A stretch of DNA of 64,000 nucleotides, taken from the NCBI GenBank assembly GCA_903813345.2, contig CAIIXF020000002.1:26366455-26430454 (forward strand), in the 5' to 3' direction. Numbering within the stretch: position 1 is the first letter of the stretch; every line of letters starts with the position of its first letter. Below the pieces are notes generated by a model, which did not search any database, was not told the DNA's origin, and was given only the letters and a program-made list of their open reading frames with translations. This DNA is from Owenia fusiformis. Lineage: Eukaryota; Annelida; Polychaeta; Sabellida; Oweniidae. Positions 1-11,838 of this stretch are shown piece by piece. The position numbers were made by a program, and so were the translations under genes.

Positions 1-1312
1 ACAAAAGAACAACGCGAGGAATGAATGAAGGGAACGAGGAAGCAAGGAAGAAGGAAAGAAGGAAGTGAGGAAGGGAGGAAGCAAGGAATGATGGAGGGAA
101 GTGAGGAAGGAAGGAAGCGAGGAAGGAATGAAGGAAAGAAGGAAGCGAGGAAGCCAGGAAGAAAGCAAGCGAGGAAGCATGGAAGGAAGGAATAAAGCAA
201 GGAAGGAAGGAGGAAAGGAAGTGAGGAAGAAATTTATGAAGAAAGCGAGGAAACAAAGGAAGAAAGAAGGGAGCGAGGAAGGAAAAAAGCATGGAAGGAA
301 AGATGCGAGGAAGGAAGGAAGCGAGGAAGGAAGGAAGGAAGCGAGGAAGCGAGGAAGCAAGGTAGGAAGGAAGCGGGGAAGGAAAGATGCGAGGATGGGA
401 GGAAGCGAGGAAGCAAGGAAGGAAGGAAGCAAGAAAAGAAGGGGCGAGGAAGGAAGGAATGAATGAAGCAAGGAGGGAAGGAAGGAAGTGATGAAAAAGA
501 GAGGCGAGGAAGCAAGGAAGGAATGAAGCGAGGGAGGAAGGAAGCGAGGAAGCAAGATGGAAGCAAGCGAGGAAGGAAAGATGCGAGGAAGGAAGGAAGC
601 AAAGAAGGAAGGAAGCAAGAAAAGAAGAGGCGAGGAAGAAAGGAAGGTAGGAAGCGAGGAAGGTAAGAAGCAAGGAAGGAAGGAAGCGAGGAAGGAAAGA
701 AGCGAGGAAGCAAGGAAGGAAGGAAGGAAGTCAGGAAGGAAGGAAGCGAGGAAGCAAGGAGGGAAAGAAGCAAGGAAGGGAGGAAGCAAGGAAAGGAGGA
801 AGCAAGGAAGGAAGGATGCGAGGAAGTAAGTAAGCGAGGAAGCAATGAAGGAAGGAAGCAAGGAAGGAACGAAGCGAGGAAGGAAGGATGCAAGGAAGCG
901 AAGAAGGAAGGAAGTGAGGAAGCAAGGAAGGGAGGATGCAAGAAAGGAAGGAAGGAAGCAAGGATGGAAGGAAGGAAGCGAGGAAGGAAGGATGCAAGAA
1001 TGCGAGGAAGCAAGGAAGGGAGGAAGCGAGGAAGGAAGCGAGGAGGGGCGCAAGGAAGGAAGCAAGAAATAAAGGAGGGAAGTGAGGAAGGAAGGAAGCA
1101 AGGAAGGGAGGAAGCGAAGGAATGAAGTGAGGAATAAGGAAGGAATGAAGCAAGGAAGCAAATAAGGAAGGAAGCGAGGAAGGAAGGAAGCAAGGATGGA
1201 AGGAAGCGAGGAAGGAAGGATGTAAGGAAGCGAGGAAGGAAGCCAGGAAGCAAGGAAGGAAGGAAACGAAGAAGCAAGGAAGGGAGGAAGCGAGCAAGCA
1301 AGTAAGCAACAG
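1..1312. repeat. Polypurine GGAA-type satellite
   Basis: The top strand is almost pure A/G, built from GGAA and GAAG with recurring GCGAGGAAG and GCAAGGAAG variants; no fixed long period is kept. Long open frames on both strands (Lys/Arg/Glu/Gly on +, Leu/Pro/Ser/Phe on -) follow from the composition and are not genes. The array runs off the left edge of the window. Confidence 0.95.
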
Positions 1313-2340
1313 GAGATTGATATAGGAATAATATTCATAAACATTATTCTGACTAAATCATTTTAGGTTGACCTTAACGCACGCTTATATGTGTATCTTA
1401 CTGAATATCGACTTGTACTCAAAGATGGAACAGAGGGGACAGTTGCAATACAGAGAATACAGAATATCTTATATTACTTCAAATTATGAAAACGAGGTTA
1501 AATGTTTAACATTTCGTCCGATCTAATACTCATCACATTTCTCAGATGATCTTTCTTATTCTGTAAAATGGCATGGAAATATGATACTGCAGTTTTCAAT
1601 AACAATGTATCATAATATGAACTATATTAAACAGTTGTGTTTGCTGTTATTGAGAATTGTATTGACAAATAATGTATTCATCAAACTAGGTACAATAGTG
1701 GATCAAGGTGGGTACGAAAGTGGGAGATTTCCAGGGTATAATCGGGATTCATTCAATTTTTGAGAGACACTTGCTCCTGTTTTCAGCGGGACCTCCTCAT
1801 GTTTTCAGCGGGGCCTCCTCCTGATTTCAGCGGGATCTTTGCTTAATTGCTCCTGCTAGAAGCGGGGCCTTGAGGGATATGATCAAATTTAAATATAAAA
1901 TGTTCTGTAAAGCTTTAGGAAGTGAAACTCGGTACATCTTTATTTCATATCACTATCGTTATTTCAACCACAGGACAACATCGTTCTTCTAAAAAACAAA
2001 ACCACTAATACGGAACGTTGTAAACGGGACTATGTGAAAGATTGCATTGCTGTTTGCATTAATTTTCCATTCATTTTTGATAGGATTTTCCACCATACGC
2101 CATATTTTTATCCAATAGTTATTTAAAACATACACTTTGTGAAAAGTGGTAATTCCCTTCTTTTGATCTCTGAACTACAAATACTGTTTTCTATGCGAGT
2201 AATTTTTTTTCACTTCAGTATTGACCCAAATTAAAGTTTTTATCATATTTGAATGAATGTGTGATTAACATGTCTCAAATAATATTTTGTCCTTTTTTCC
2301 TTCAAAAAAAGGCGCATTGCCTGTTTAGATAAGCACATTT
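1313..2340. other. Non-coding; one small tandem repeat
   Basis: I see no gene. At 1768-1868 a unit of about 28 bp containing TTTCAGCGGG and CCTCCTC is repeated three times, with a fourth decayed copy (AGCGGGGCC). The rest is AT-rich with no recognisable coding frame. Confidence 0.5.
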
Positions 2341-2344
2341 CTGC

Positions 2345-2795
2345 AGAGACCATAGGCAAACTACGGTCGCTTTGCGGTCTCCGTACGGTGTATCCAGTTT
2401 TTAGAGGCCATATAGTAGCCGTGGAAATTATAGCTCGGAGTTATAACTTGTTTCATTCCTGCGATCACCGTAGTAATTAACAACACGCAGCCAGACTGTG
2501 AACAATCGCCGTAATTCCCCAAGGTGGCCGTTTTGCATGTTCTTGGTTTTATGTCCAAAAAAAATATACCCGCCGCATGGACACCCTGCGCTGACCGTTC
2601 TCACCATTTAAAGGCCGTACAACAACCGTAGTTTTAAGCCTCATCAAAATAAGAATACGCATCGCGGCTGAAGTATGTAACTGGTAAATATTTGACCGCA
2701 GAGACCACAGAGACCGCAGACATGCTAGGGCTACTGAAGAAAAATTACCGGCGGCAGACATGAGAAACCGTACGGTCGCCTTAGCAAATGCGATC
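2345..2795. mobile_element. Diverged PIF/Harbinger-like MITE relic
   Basis: The stretch around 2378-2462 (CTCCGTACGG, GTATCCAGTTTTT, then AATTATAGCTCGGAGTTATAA) matches the interior of the element at 57063-57552 with substitutions. GTACGGTCGCC-type sequence near 2770 resembles the other end. Clean termini and a target duplication are not visible, so this is an old copy. No transposase is encoded. Confidence 0.55.
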
Positions 2796-3401
2796 GAGGC
2801 TTAATCCCAAAGATGACAACGGTGTTGCTTTGTCTTACAAGTTTCGCATTCAAGTTATTCATATTTAGATGAATAATTTTAGGACGGAATAATTATGTCA
2901 TGGGAGGCGATATCGATATAAAAGACAAAAGCAATTGTGCTTGGGAAAACAGTTTCTTTCCGACCGAAATAAATGACTTTTTAATCAATGATATTGGATG
3001 TTTTGACACGGTGCTTTAATTTGGGAACACGTGCGTGATATGCAAGTGATCTCTTTCATATCTATAGCATTCCCTAATGATACTTTTAGTATATTATTCA
3101 AATTGTTCAGGTTATTTTGCTAAGAAAACACTTGTCTCAAACCGATTCAATTTTCTGGACAACCGATATTTAAACACATTCACTTAGTCACATAAGTGTT
3201 TTAATTAACATGATCGCGTTTTGTCTAAACGGTCATTATAATAAGTGGGCGGAGGTTGGGGATGCGAGTGGATCATATTCTATATTTCTCACAGCCGGAT
3301 ACACGCAGCAGAGAACGCTTCAAATATATTTTCTTTATCTTTTAATACAAGTTGATGAATTATTCTCACTATGTACGGCATATTTAAATATCATACGATA
3401 T
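2796..3401. other. Non-coding, nothing recognised
   Basis: AT-rich sequence without a supported gene, RNA gene or repeat boundary. Confidence 0.4.
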
Positions 3402-3844
3402 ACAATTGTAGACTTCTCTTGAGGTCAACTGGCAAAATTGTATACCGTACTGTAAAGGTCAACTGGCAAAATTGTATACCGTACTGTAAACCTTGAACCT
3501 ACTGTTGACCGAGACCGGAGGTCTATAAAAGTAGTTTGATTTTTTTCATTTTTATATTAATACTGCCAAACGAAAAACGTTTTTTGCCAAAATTTAAAAA
3601 CATATTTTTGTCAATTTTTGTCATAATTTTTTTTTTAAAGTAGCGGTCAACAAAACCTAGTAGCGATCAACAGTATACAATTGTTGACCTCTCCAGAGGT
3701 CAACCGGCAAAATTGTATACCGAGACTGTAAACCGAGAAACTACTGTTGACAGAGACCGAAGGTCGAGGTCAACAGTAGTTTCAAGGTTTACAGTCGAGG
3801 TATATGATTTTGACGGTTGACCGAATGGAGAGGTCTACAATTGT
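3402..3844. mobile_element. Inverted-repeat MITE with internal inverted copies
   Basis: The ends are ACAATTGTAGACYTCTC facing inward (3402 onward; complement ending at 3844). Inside, a unit with GGTCAAC, GGCAAAATTGTATACC and CTGTAAACC occurs as a direct pair at about 3421-3500 and as a near palindrome at about 3683-3844. No coding capacity. It is a 443-bp non-autonomous element made by internal duplication of its own end; superfamily not assigned. Confidence 0.7.
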
Positions 3845-4760
3845 TTTGTTAGTCAGAAGAAACTAATAATATACACATAAGCCTATAGACGACAGTCATC
3901 AATCATGGCTTCATTTCACAATCTTTTCTCCGAACCACGCCAGCAATAATTTGTTAAGAAAATCAGAAGACAGTGGTAGCTAGACTCTCTGTAGTAAATT
4001 AATGTTAATTTTGCGTTTCTATTTGTATTTTTGCTATACTCGTCGTCTAGCAAAGTCAAAATATCACTTTTATCAACGTTTACAAAATGTCCGTCTTCAA
4101 TTTTGTTTTCTGTAAACATTGTGACGTCATATTCCCCATAATTCACAAGTGTAGTACGGTAACATACGCGGTCAATAATATGATATCCCATGATGCACAG
4201 GTGAGGTACAGGCAAAAATGTTGACCGCTAATTGACCAATCAGATGCGAGTATTTACACTGAGGTACTAACAAAACATATTGTTGACCGTAAACCAACCA
4301 ATCAGAATTGAGTATTTCAATAGAAGCACTAACCATACTGATAATATACTTACGTCTGACATGCTGATAATGTGTACATGTACCAATTTGAGCCATTTTG
4401 CATATCAATTGAATATTGAATATACATTGTATTATCTTTTATTATTCGAATTGTATGTATAATATTACTCCAGATGGATGATGTGCTCGTCCACGATTAG
4501 CCTTATCACGATTTTGAAGAGGTGTAAAGAACAAATAGACAAGAGTCCGAGGGAATTAAACCTTTAAATATTAAGTAAGTGATGGTTAGCCAGTAGCATT
4601 CCTAAGCAATTCTTATGTCGGTGATATTCAAATGTTTTCATTTACATCTTTTTATTTCAACTCTTAACATTTATAGAAGAAATTGTCCGATATATTATGT
4701 AGGAAAACAATTTGAATATATATGAGTTAATTAATTATGTTTTTGAATTATCGATATTTT
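3845..4760. other. Non-coding; two-copy 60-bp repeat
   Basis: No gene is supported. At 4219-4343 a unit of about 60 bp beginning TGTTGACCG and containing ACCAATCAGA and GAGTATTT is present twice in tandem. The TGTTGACC motif also recurs in the adjacent MITE at 3402-3844, so this may be an eroded related piece. Confidence 0.45.
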
Positions 4761-5177
4761 CACTGTTCCAAAACTTGTTACTTTGTCGGAACGCCAATGT
4801 AACAAAATGGATGAACTTCCTGGTTACGAGTTTTTTTGTTTTCTCGATTTGAACCTACTTATAAGACAAGTTTCATATTTAATTTATAATTTGGCAAATC
4901 GCTAGAAAATACAGTCTAGTTTTGATAAGTTTCTTCGATTTGGAATTTGTTCTATAAATGAAAATTCATGCAATTCATATATGTGGCCCCTCGCTTTTGT
5001 TACATTGACGAAAGTCCTTTATTTTATTTAATAATCAAATGCCAAGCCGACAGCATTTCTAAAAGCTAGACTGTATTGACCTTTGTGTCGATTGATAATC
5101 CGCAAAATGACTTATTTGAAAGTTCATCCATGTTGTTACATCGACGTTCCGTGAAAGTAACTAGTTTTGGAACAGTG
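4761..5177. mobile_element. CACTG-ended non-autonomous DNA transposon
   Basis: Inverted ends of about 58 bp start CACTGTTCCAAAAC and end in the complement GTTTTGGAACAGTG. ATTTT lies directly outside both ends, a candidate 4-5 bp target duplication. CACTG termini are typical of the CMC group (CACTA/Chapaev), which is the basis for the tentative class. The 417-bp body carries no transposase. Confidence 0.65.
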
Positions 5178-6389
5178 ATTTTAGAATGTGAGCACTGGAG
5201 AAATTATTCACAAATAATGTCATCTACGCGTAATCTTATATACTGGCAGGATGTACCCTCTGTTAAAAGTTGTAACTATTATACTTGAATTCTACATTTA
5301 AAATAACAACCACCCAGGGGACTTATATTAATAATTTACAACACTACTGTAATTCATGTTGTTAATCTGGCAACACGTAGCTTTATTCTTGAGATATGCT
5401 AGGATTATCATAGAGGTTCTTCTATGAGGACGCAAGATCATCGTCTCTTGATCAGTTTTCACCCTAATGTGAATAGGAGTGGGGGGTCGGGCGTTAGGAT
5501 GAGAACTTGTTTTACAGCTTTAAAATAACAAAATATAAGCTTATTATATTTTCTTTCATTTGAATATGGACCATATGGTATAGTGAATACACTTTCAAAC
5601 AAGTCATTTTGCAAAGTAATTGCACTTTTATTAACTCAGATGGCGCACAACTGTTCGCGACTTAGATTTCGATCCAAATAAAACATGATTTTTTTAAAAA
5701 CGTGTGGTCTTATGTTTATGACATTTTTGGGAGGTCCTGGATATGTCTCTCAAATGTCTGCCAAACAATATTACCATATCTTTTTCAGTTTTGCAGAAAA
5801 AAATATTTGTCACCAGTCCCCGAAGATTTTTCAAATCCACTACTATTTTTAATCATTTTCCCATCTCAATATGTTCATGTACATGAATGTAATTTACCAA
5901 ATACTGGATATATAAACTATTACTTTGACCTACTCTTGACCTCATTTGACTTACTTTTGAGATTAATGATCATTTTCCTTTAGAATCAACTTAGTAGACT
6001 TACCATAGGTACCTGAGTTTTTACTATACCAACTTCATCTGATTACCCCTATCCATTAGTGTTAGAAAAGAAAAAGACGTTGTCCACGTAAGGGTAATTA
6101 ATAATATGAATTCTGCTTTATAGAGTCGAAAAGTATAAAGAAAAGTCGAAGACTCATAAGAAGAATACTCTGTACTTTGCAGTTAATTTACAGAATGATG
6201 ATTAGCAATTATTTACTAAGCTTTTTTAAAATACACTTTTTGTTTACTATTTTTCTGAAGGTGAATAATCAAGTGCTTAGCAGCTAAGTGGATTAAACGA
6301 TAGAAAAAAACATCTCACTGGAGAGCGAACGACTGATATTGAAATGCAAAATAAACAAAGATAACCGTTTACACATATCCGTAAGTAGT
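5178..6389. other. Non-coding, nothing recognised
   Basis: AT-rich sequence with only short random open frames. No splice-bounded frame with protein-like composition was found. Confidence 0.4.
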
Positions 6390-6516
6390 AAATTGAGGTT
6401 ATATATATTTTGCAAGTGGATCCAAGAGACCAAGTGGGCTAGTCAATTATTTTGCAGGGGTGGCATGATACATACATTTCAATTTTGTATATAGTGAATT
6501 CCCAGCGATTGATTTC

Positions 6517-7743
6517 AGTACAGTAAAAATGTCATAATGAACACCTCTTTAGTGAAGATCTGTGCCCAGTGAACACATGAGTCTACTCTATTGAACACCT
6601 GTGTGTAAACGAACACCAATTCCCAGCCAGTGATTTCAGTAACTTCTAGAGGGGATTGTACCTACAGGGTGGGCCAAAAAACGCCACTTTTTTCCACACA
6701 CTATAACTTTTTCATTTTCCAACCTACATACACCAAATGTTGTGATTATATAGTGTCAGGGTCCTAAGTAATAAAATAATATAATATAAAAAGTCGCTCA
6801 ACTTGGATTGTATTCGATCTAAAAGAGGAGTTCAATTAGTCTGCCAACCTCTTTGAAAATATATATAGATATAGCAGTATCAATGAAATGTTGACTAAGT
6901 TTCTTTCAACCTGTCTTAATTGCCAGCTTTAGTTGAGTAATTTTTGAGATTGGGAACCTTTATACTATCATCTTGAGACATTCCCGTACCCTATACTCAC
7001 TGGGCTTTACATCAAGACTATTAGCTCGGTGGTCATCAGGCCGTATCAGTTTAGGTACTCTATGCAAATTCTGTTCATTTCTCATGGCATATCACATGTT
7101 TAAGTGAGACGCTGGTGCCATATTTTATTCAAGTAAAAGTGTACAATTAATAATCCATGGCTAGATTGCATCTTCAAGTTTCATTTGGTATGCAAATCAT
7201 GATTTTGGATCAAAAATTAAAGACGTTATAGCATATTGAAAAAAGGTGTCGTTTTTTGGCCCACCCTGTACATTAAGAACTGTCTAATCCGAGCGACCAG
7301 CTAAAGGCGTTTGGATTAGGAAGTGTTCACATTTTGAGGTTTTACATTTGCAAGATTTTGGATTTTGAAGAAATAGGAACAAATTCTCAATAAATATTTA
7401 TAGTTCTTTTGACTACATAGATTTATGGCATTACAGTGACATGAAAATCTGATTCAAATGAATTGAGTCATTCTAGAAAGCCCCACCATGAGTGAGATCA
7501 TTCAAGTTTTTTTCAAATATTTAAGCTATTTTGTATGGAACATGTGATATTTTATGAAAAGTGTTCAGATTAGATAGATTAATTTTTCAAACATTACTGT
7601 TCACTGTTAAAATTGGGAGGTGTTCGCATTTCACGGGTTTTTATAAAATTTGAGTCAATCGGAGGGAAAACGGGACCAAAAATGTTCAAATTAGGAAGTG
7701 TTCGGATTAGCCAAGTGTTCAGATATACAGGTTTTACTGTACT
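6517..7743. mobile_element. TACAGTAAAA-ended element interrupted by a mariner MITE
   Basis: A 12-bp exact inverted repeat, AGTACAGTAAAA at 6517-6528 and TTTTACTGTACT at 7732-7743, bounds it. Interior text repeats GTGTTCRGATTAG at about 7313-7330, 7562-7575 and 7690-7725. The 6665-7268 element sits inside it. Non-coding. Confidence 0.5.
6665..7268. mobile_element. Mariner/Tc1-like MITE (CAGGGTGGGCC ends)
   Basis: Termini are CAGGGTGGGCCAAAAAACG at the left and the complement CGTTTTTTGGCCCACCCTG at the right, each directly flanked by TA, the target duplication of the Tc1/mariner superfamily. The 604-bp interior has no transposase frame with DDE/D-type motifs, so it is non-autonomous. Confidence 0.8.
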
Positions 7744-8016
7744 ACAATTGTTTCCAATCCTTTGGAGGAAAGTGTAAACATTCAAGAGAAATGACAAGTG
7801 ACACACTGGCATGGGAACTGGTCATATCAGATGTTCCCACGCTTTACGTCCAGAAGAGCTCATTTCCCAGGATTATAGATGAACTCTTGGCCAATCAATG
7901 ATATAGTTTACATAAGAGAAGTATGACTGTATGAATTCTGGGATATTCCTGTTTTTTTGAGACAGATGAGAATAAAAGTAACCCTTTGCAAAATTGATCA
8001 AAACTGCCTCCAATCA

Positions 8017-8995
8017 CATACCTGCCAACCTTACCGTATTTTTACGGGAATCTACCGTAAAATTTACCTTATTTCTGCTGAAAATAACAGTATTGTTCAA
8101 ACTACCGTAAACGTAAAATCTACCGTTATTATTTGGAAATTCTGAAAAATTGAAGTCTTCCCGCATTGCCCTTGTAATATTCCATTACCAACCCGAAAAT
8201 AAATAGGGTCTCAGCAGGTCTGTGACAGTGGTTATTGCGTGCTTAGTAAGAAACTAAGTAAGCTGGCGTGTAATCAGTCAAGACACTGGGGAGTATCGTG
8301 GTGCAAAAACACCGTGTTCAACTACCACAACTAATGTAGTTATAAAAACACTGAAGTGTTCAAATTGTCTGTTTATGAAAGAGTTCCATGAATGCTGTGT
8401 TAGAAAAACATACTTTATTATTTATTCATTGAAGTGTGTCAAAATCTACGCAAAATCAGTTTTTTAATCTACCGCAAAAACGACCACATTTTTTCAAAAT
8501 TGTTTTAATCTACATGTACAGTAAAAGTACCGCATTTTTCAAAATCTTCCGCAAAACTACACTTTTTTTCAAAATTCTTCTTCTTTCAAAATTGACCGTG
8601 AAACTACTGCATTTTTCAAAATCTTCGGCAAAACTACAGTTTTTCAAAAATCTACCACAAAAACGACCATATTTTCAAAATCTACTGGAAAACTACCGCA
8701 TTTTACAAAATCTTCCGCAAAACTACAGTTTTTAAAAAAAATCTACCGCAGAACTACCACATTTTTCAAAATCTACCGTAAAACTACTACACTTTTAAAA
8801 ACTTCCAAAAAAGTACAGTTTTTTCAAAAATCTATCTCAAAAACTACCGAATATTTTTCAAAATCTACCGTAAAACTACCGCATTTTTGTCGAAAAATAC
8901 CGCAAAAACTATCGCATTTTGAAAAAATCTACCACAAAAATACCGCAATTCAAAAAAAACTACCGCAAATTTTTGGTCTTAGGTTGGCAGGTATG
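8017..8995. mobile_element. Element with CATACCTGCCAACCT ends and TACCGCAAAA tandem core
   Basis: An exact 15-bp inverted repeat (8017-8031 and 8981-8995) bounds it. The core, mainly 8440-8975, is a degenerate tandem array of about 33-40 bp units (CTACCGCAAAACTACCGCA, TTTTTCAAAATC). Open frames inside arise from the periodic composition. Unit lengths vary and no invariant repeat/unique spacer pattern exists, so it is not a CRISPR. Confidence 0.7.
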
Positions 8996-9117
8996 AATAA
9001 TGAAATGTGAGTATGTGAAAGTTGATACATGTATGTCCTACCACCCCTGCAGAATAATGGACTTGCCCACTTGGTCTCTTGGATCCACTTGTAAAATATT
9101 ATATATAACCGTAAATT

Positions 9118-9454
9118 GATTGATACGTGATAATTTTAAACTCACGATGGAAGTCTGATTAGTACAAGTAAACCGCGTGGCCTTACACATTTGCATATAC
9201 ACTGTACGAATATTTTAGCTGTTTCGTGATACATTTCCGATTATCAAAAATTTGAATATTAATATATGGTATTTGGTTTTTAATTGTCACACTGATAATC
9301 TTAACATCATCCATTGAATATCTCAGATGCGAGTAGCACACTGGAATAGCCTTCACTATGTAAAATCCTATGATTAATATTTGTGATAACATCCTAATTG
9401 ATGTTTAATTTGTTGTTTAATCCAATATCACAGAAAGTATCATTCAATATTACA
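9118..9454. other. Non-coding, nothing recognised
   Basis: Short AT-rich interval between the composite element and the GCGGGA repeats. Confidence 0.35.
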
Positions 9455-9659
9455 GTACTGTCAACCCCTAAAGATTTTCTCGCGGGACAGATTTTTTTAG
9501 ACCCAGTGCCCAAAATTCGCGGGATTTTGCGGGACATCTACTAAATTCGCGGGATTTTGCGGGACATTTAAGGGATTTGCGTGATTGCGCTAATAGGAGA
9601 TTTTTTTTATCAAATTCGCGGGATTTCGCGGGACCATTCGAGGGACAAACACCCTAATT
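9455..9659. repeat. GCGGGA-repeat element, copy A (left part)
   Basis: It starts CTGTCAACCCC and carries TTCGCGGGATTTTGCGGGACA units repeated at least three times. The element is interrupted by the 9660-11347 transposon and resumes at about 11348-11365 (GCGGGACAGTTAACAG). Sibling copies lie at 11366-11505 and 12425-12568. No coding function. Confidence 0.6.
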
Positions 9660-11347
9660 CACGAGGGGAAAGAGTACCCGTGTATATACAACCTACCGCC
9701 GAGCAAGACACGCACATACCGCCGAGCAAATGTTTGATAATGTCATCTCGTAGGAAAATGGACAATAAAGGTAATATAATGTCACTAACAATTCCTTTGG
9801 ATGGTTAGAGTTGTTACTAAGATGTTCTAGCAGGCGCAATTGGCCTAGAATTATAGTTGAAATATATTTTTATGTCAAAATTAAGAGATAAGGTAAACGT
9901 ATAATGGGTTTCGATTTGTTTTTCTCATTCATACTCGCTTTAATTGATAATGAGCCATACATAAGACATACTTGGGTCGGTAAATGGATGTGCATATGCA
10001 TAATATATTAAGTGTCAAAATATTAGGTCAAAATAGCACTTTTGAACAGCAAAATCTTCACTTAAACTTTGTCCTAAAAGATCCGAGGTTATCGGACATC
10101 GGACCCGATGTGATCGACGAGTAATATTATAAAGATCCGAAAATATCTTGAGTAAAGGATCTCAGAATCCGAACATTACTTGAGTAAAATCTGTTGAGAT
10201 CCGATTATATCGTCGAGTTTATGACGTGCTGATGAAAAAATAATAAACATGCAATCTGCATCATTCGTGTGAATCATTTTGTTGTGAACAATAAATGAAA
10301 CTGAAAAAAATATGGCTATCACCAGTTACCACTGCACATCGAAACATTGTATTTCAGGTCCTCGGTACAAATGCTTCCACTGTAGTTATAAATCACACGA
10401 GATGGATGACTTTGTGGTCCACTTCAGTCAGCACCATCCATTACTGAGTATTAAAGTTAATGTGCCTGAGTTAAATGGCAAAAAATGGATTTACAATGTT
10501 TTTGACTATGGTATTGTATTATCAAAGAAAGATCACGGTAATTTTCGTTTCGAGGATATGAAGCTTGTGAAGCTTGGGATTCTTCAAGTTGTGTTCTTTG
10601 AGTAGAATGGCGCTTGCAATGCAGAATTAAATGTTTTTGGGTTGCACTCTTACCACAGACACATAGGAAATTATGCTGATTCAAGTATAAGCATGAATTC
10701 AATGTTTTAAAGAACTTTGCCGGAAACAGACGTTGACGTATAGTGCTGCGGGAATTATATCATATTATATTATATCCCGGTGCCAGGAGTATATGATAAA
10801 TAAAAAGGAATATTTGTGATATCGTCATGATATTATATGCTCATTCGAAAGCTTACTCACTACCTCATCGGGTTCTACTCACGGTATAGTCGGAATAGCT
10901 CGGTGGTAGCTTCGGGTCCTATATAATCGTACTCGTGACATAATCGGGTCTTTCATTTTCAACTTTCACCGGTGATTTCAATGATATGCAACGTATGGCA
11001 GTGAAATAAATATGATACATTTACACCTATTGTATCTTTGAATCGAATGAAGTAAAGACAGCCATGGTTGTTACTTATTCAAGATGTAAATCATCATTCA
11101 AATATTTAAAAGTTGAATTTAGCGATTGGATAGTAAACATTGCGCTAAGTACTCATTATTTTGCAAACATGAGTGCCTGGAACAATAACTTTATCAGTTA
11201 CACACAATTCTGTGTTTTATCTGTTTCTCATATTGAGAAATTCAAGATATAAACAAAAGTTTATAACTCACCCCCTACATTTTCAGACATCTTCGGGTCT
11301 TTGCTCGGCGGTAGGTTGTATATACACGGGTACTCTTTCCCCTCGTG
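9660..11347. mobile_element. 1.7-kb DNA transposon, 47-bp inverted ends, TAATT duplication
   Basis: The termini are an exact 47-bp inverted repeat (9660-9706 and 11301-11347) beginning CACGAGGGGAAAGAGTACCC. TAATT flanks both ends (9655-9659 and 11348-11352), a 5-bp target duplication. The insertion splits a GCGGGA-repeat element, and its two halves are recognisable on either side. Inside is one zinc-finger-like ORF (10312-10605). I cannot assign the superfamily: CACGAGG ends with a 5-bp duplication do not match one I know well. Confidence 0.8.
10312..10605 (+). CDS. Zinc-finger ORF inside transposon (97 aa)
   Basis: A 97-residue frame whose residues 21-41 fit a C2H2 finger, C-X2-C-X12-H-X3-H (from CFHC to the FSQHH segment), preceded by another Cys pair near residues 8-13. 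It ends 18 residues after a GNFRFED segment. It lies wholly inside the transposon at 9660-11347, so the likely role is the DNA-binding part of a transposon protein, probably truncated: 97 residues is far too short for a transposase and no DDE-type core follows. It could also be a captured host finger. Confidence 0.5.
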   Translation: MAITSYHCTSKHCISGPRYKCFHCSYKSHEMDDFVVHFSQHHPLLSIKVNVPELNGKKWIYNVFDYGIVLSKKDHGNFRFEDMKLVKLGILQVVFFE

Positions 11348-11365
11348 TAATTGCGGGACAGTTAA

Positions 11366-11505
11366 CAGGTGTACCACCAAAAACTTCATAGAGGGACAGA
11401 TTTTTTAGACAAAGTGCCCTAAATTTGCGGGATTTCGCGGGACATCCACCTAAATTTGCAGGATGTCCCGGGACATTCAAGGGATTTGCGTGATTGGGAC
11501 TAATG
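11366..11505. repeat. GCGGGA-repeat element, copy B
   Basis: This is a direct repeat of 9455-9600: GGGACAGATTTTTTAGAC, GTGCCC, then ATTTGCGGGATTTCGCGGGACATC and AAGGGATTTGCGTGATTG in the same order. The opening GTTAACAG corresponds to GTCAACCC in copy A. Non-coding. Confidence 0.6.
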
Positions 11506-11838
11506 TAAAAGCGTGTAGAAGTACTTAAATCAAACTTTCAGATACTGATTAATCAAATATAATGCACCGTTACATTGTAACTTAAATAAACGTCAACACA
11601 ATTTCACAAAATACGCATAGGAATATTATTAAATTTTATTGTAATTTATCAAAAACAAAAACCATGCTTCAGGTGTGATTACCGTAATCTAACACGAAAT
11701 TCAAAAATTCGGAACAATACGTTAATTTGTTAATTTGCATGATGCAACGTGTAAGATTTTGATTATTAATCATAATTTAAGTTATCCCAATTTATGACAA
11801 AATGTCCACTGAATTGTAAATTGTTATGTCTTACAATG

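Larger units (their letters stand above)
6390..9117. mobile_element. Composite element with 85-bp inverted arms, nested insertions
   Basis: The left arm (about 6390-6476) contains GTGGATCCAAGAGACCAAGT and a TTGCAGGGGTGG tract. The right arm (about 9031-9117) is its inverted complement with about 85% identity by eye. Between the arms lie at least three further inverted-repeat units (6517-7743, 6665-7268, 8017-8995). No transposase was found, so this is a non-autonomous carrier that has taken successive insertions. Confidence 0.65.

Noticed and set aside
234-1309. Long minus-strand open frames rich in Leu, Pro, Ser and Phe
   Set aside because: They are the complement of the GGAA polypurine tract; amino acids cycle with the repeat and no protein family is recognisable.
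8436-8975. Tandem units considered as a CRISPR array or a coding repeat
   Set aside because: Repeat units vary in length and sequence, there are no unique spacers, and the host is a eukaryote. The array is the core of an inverted-repeat element.
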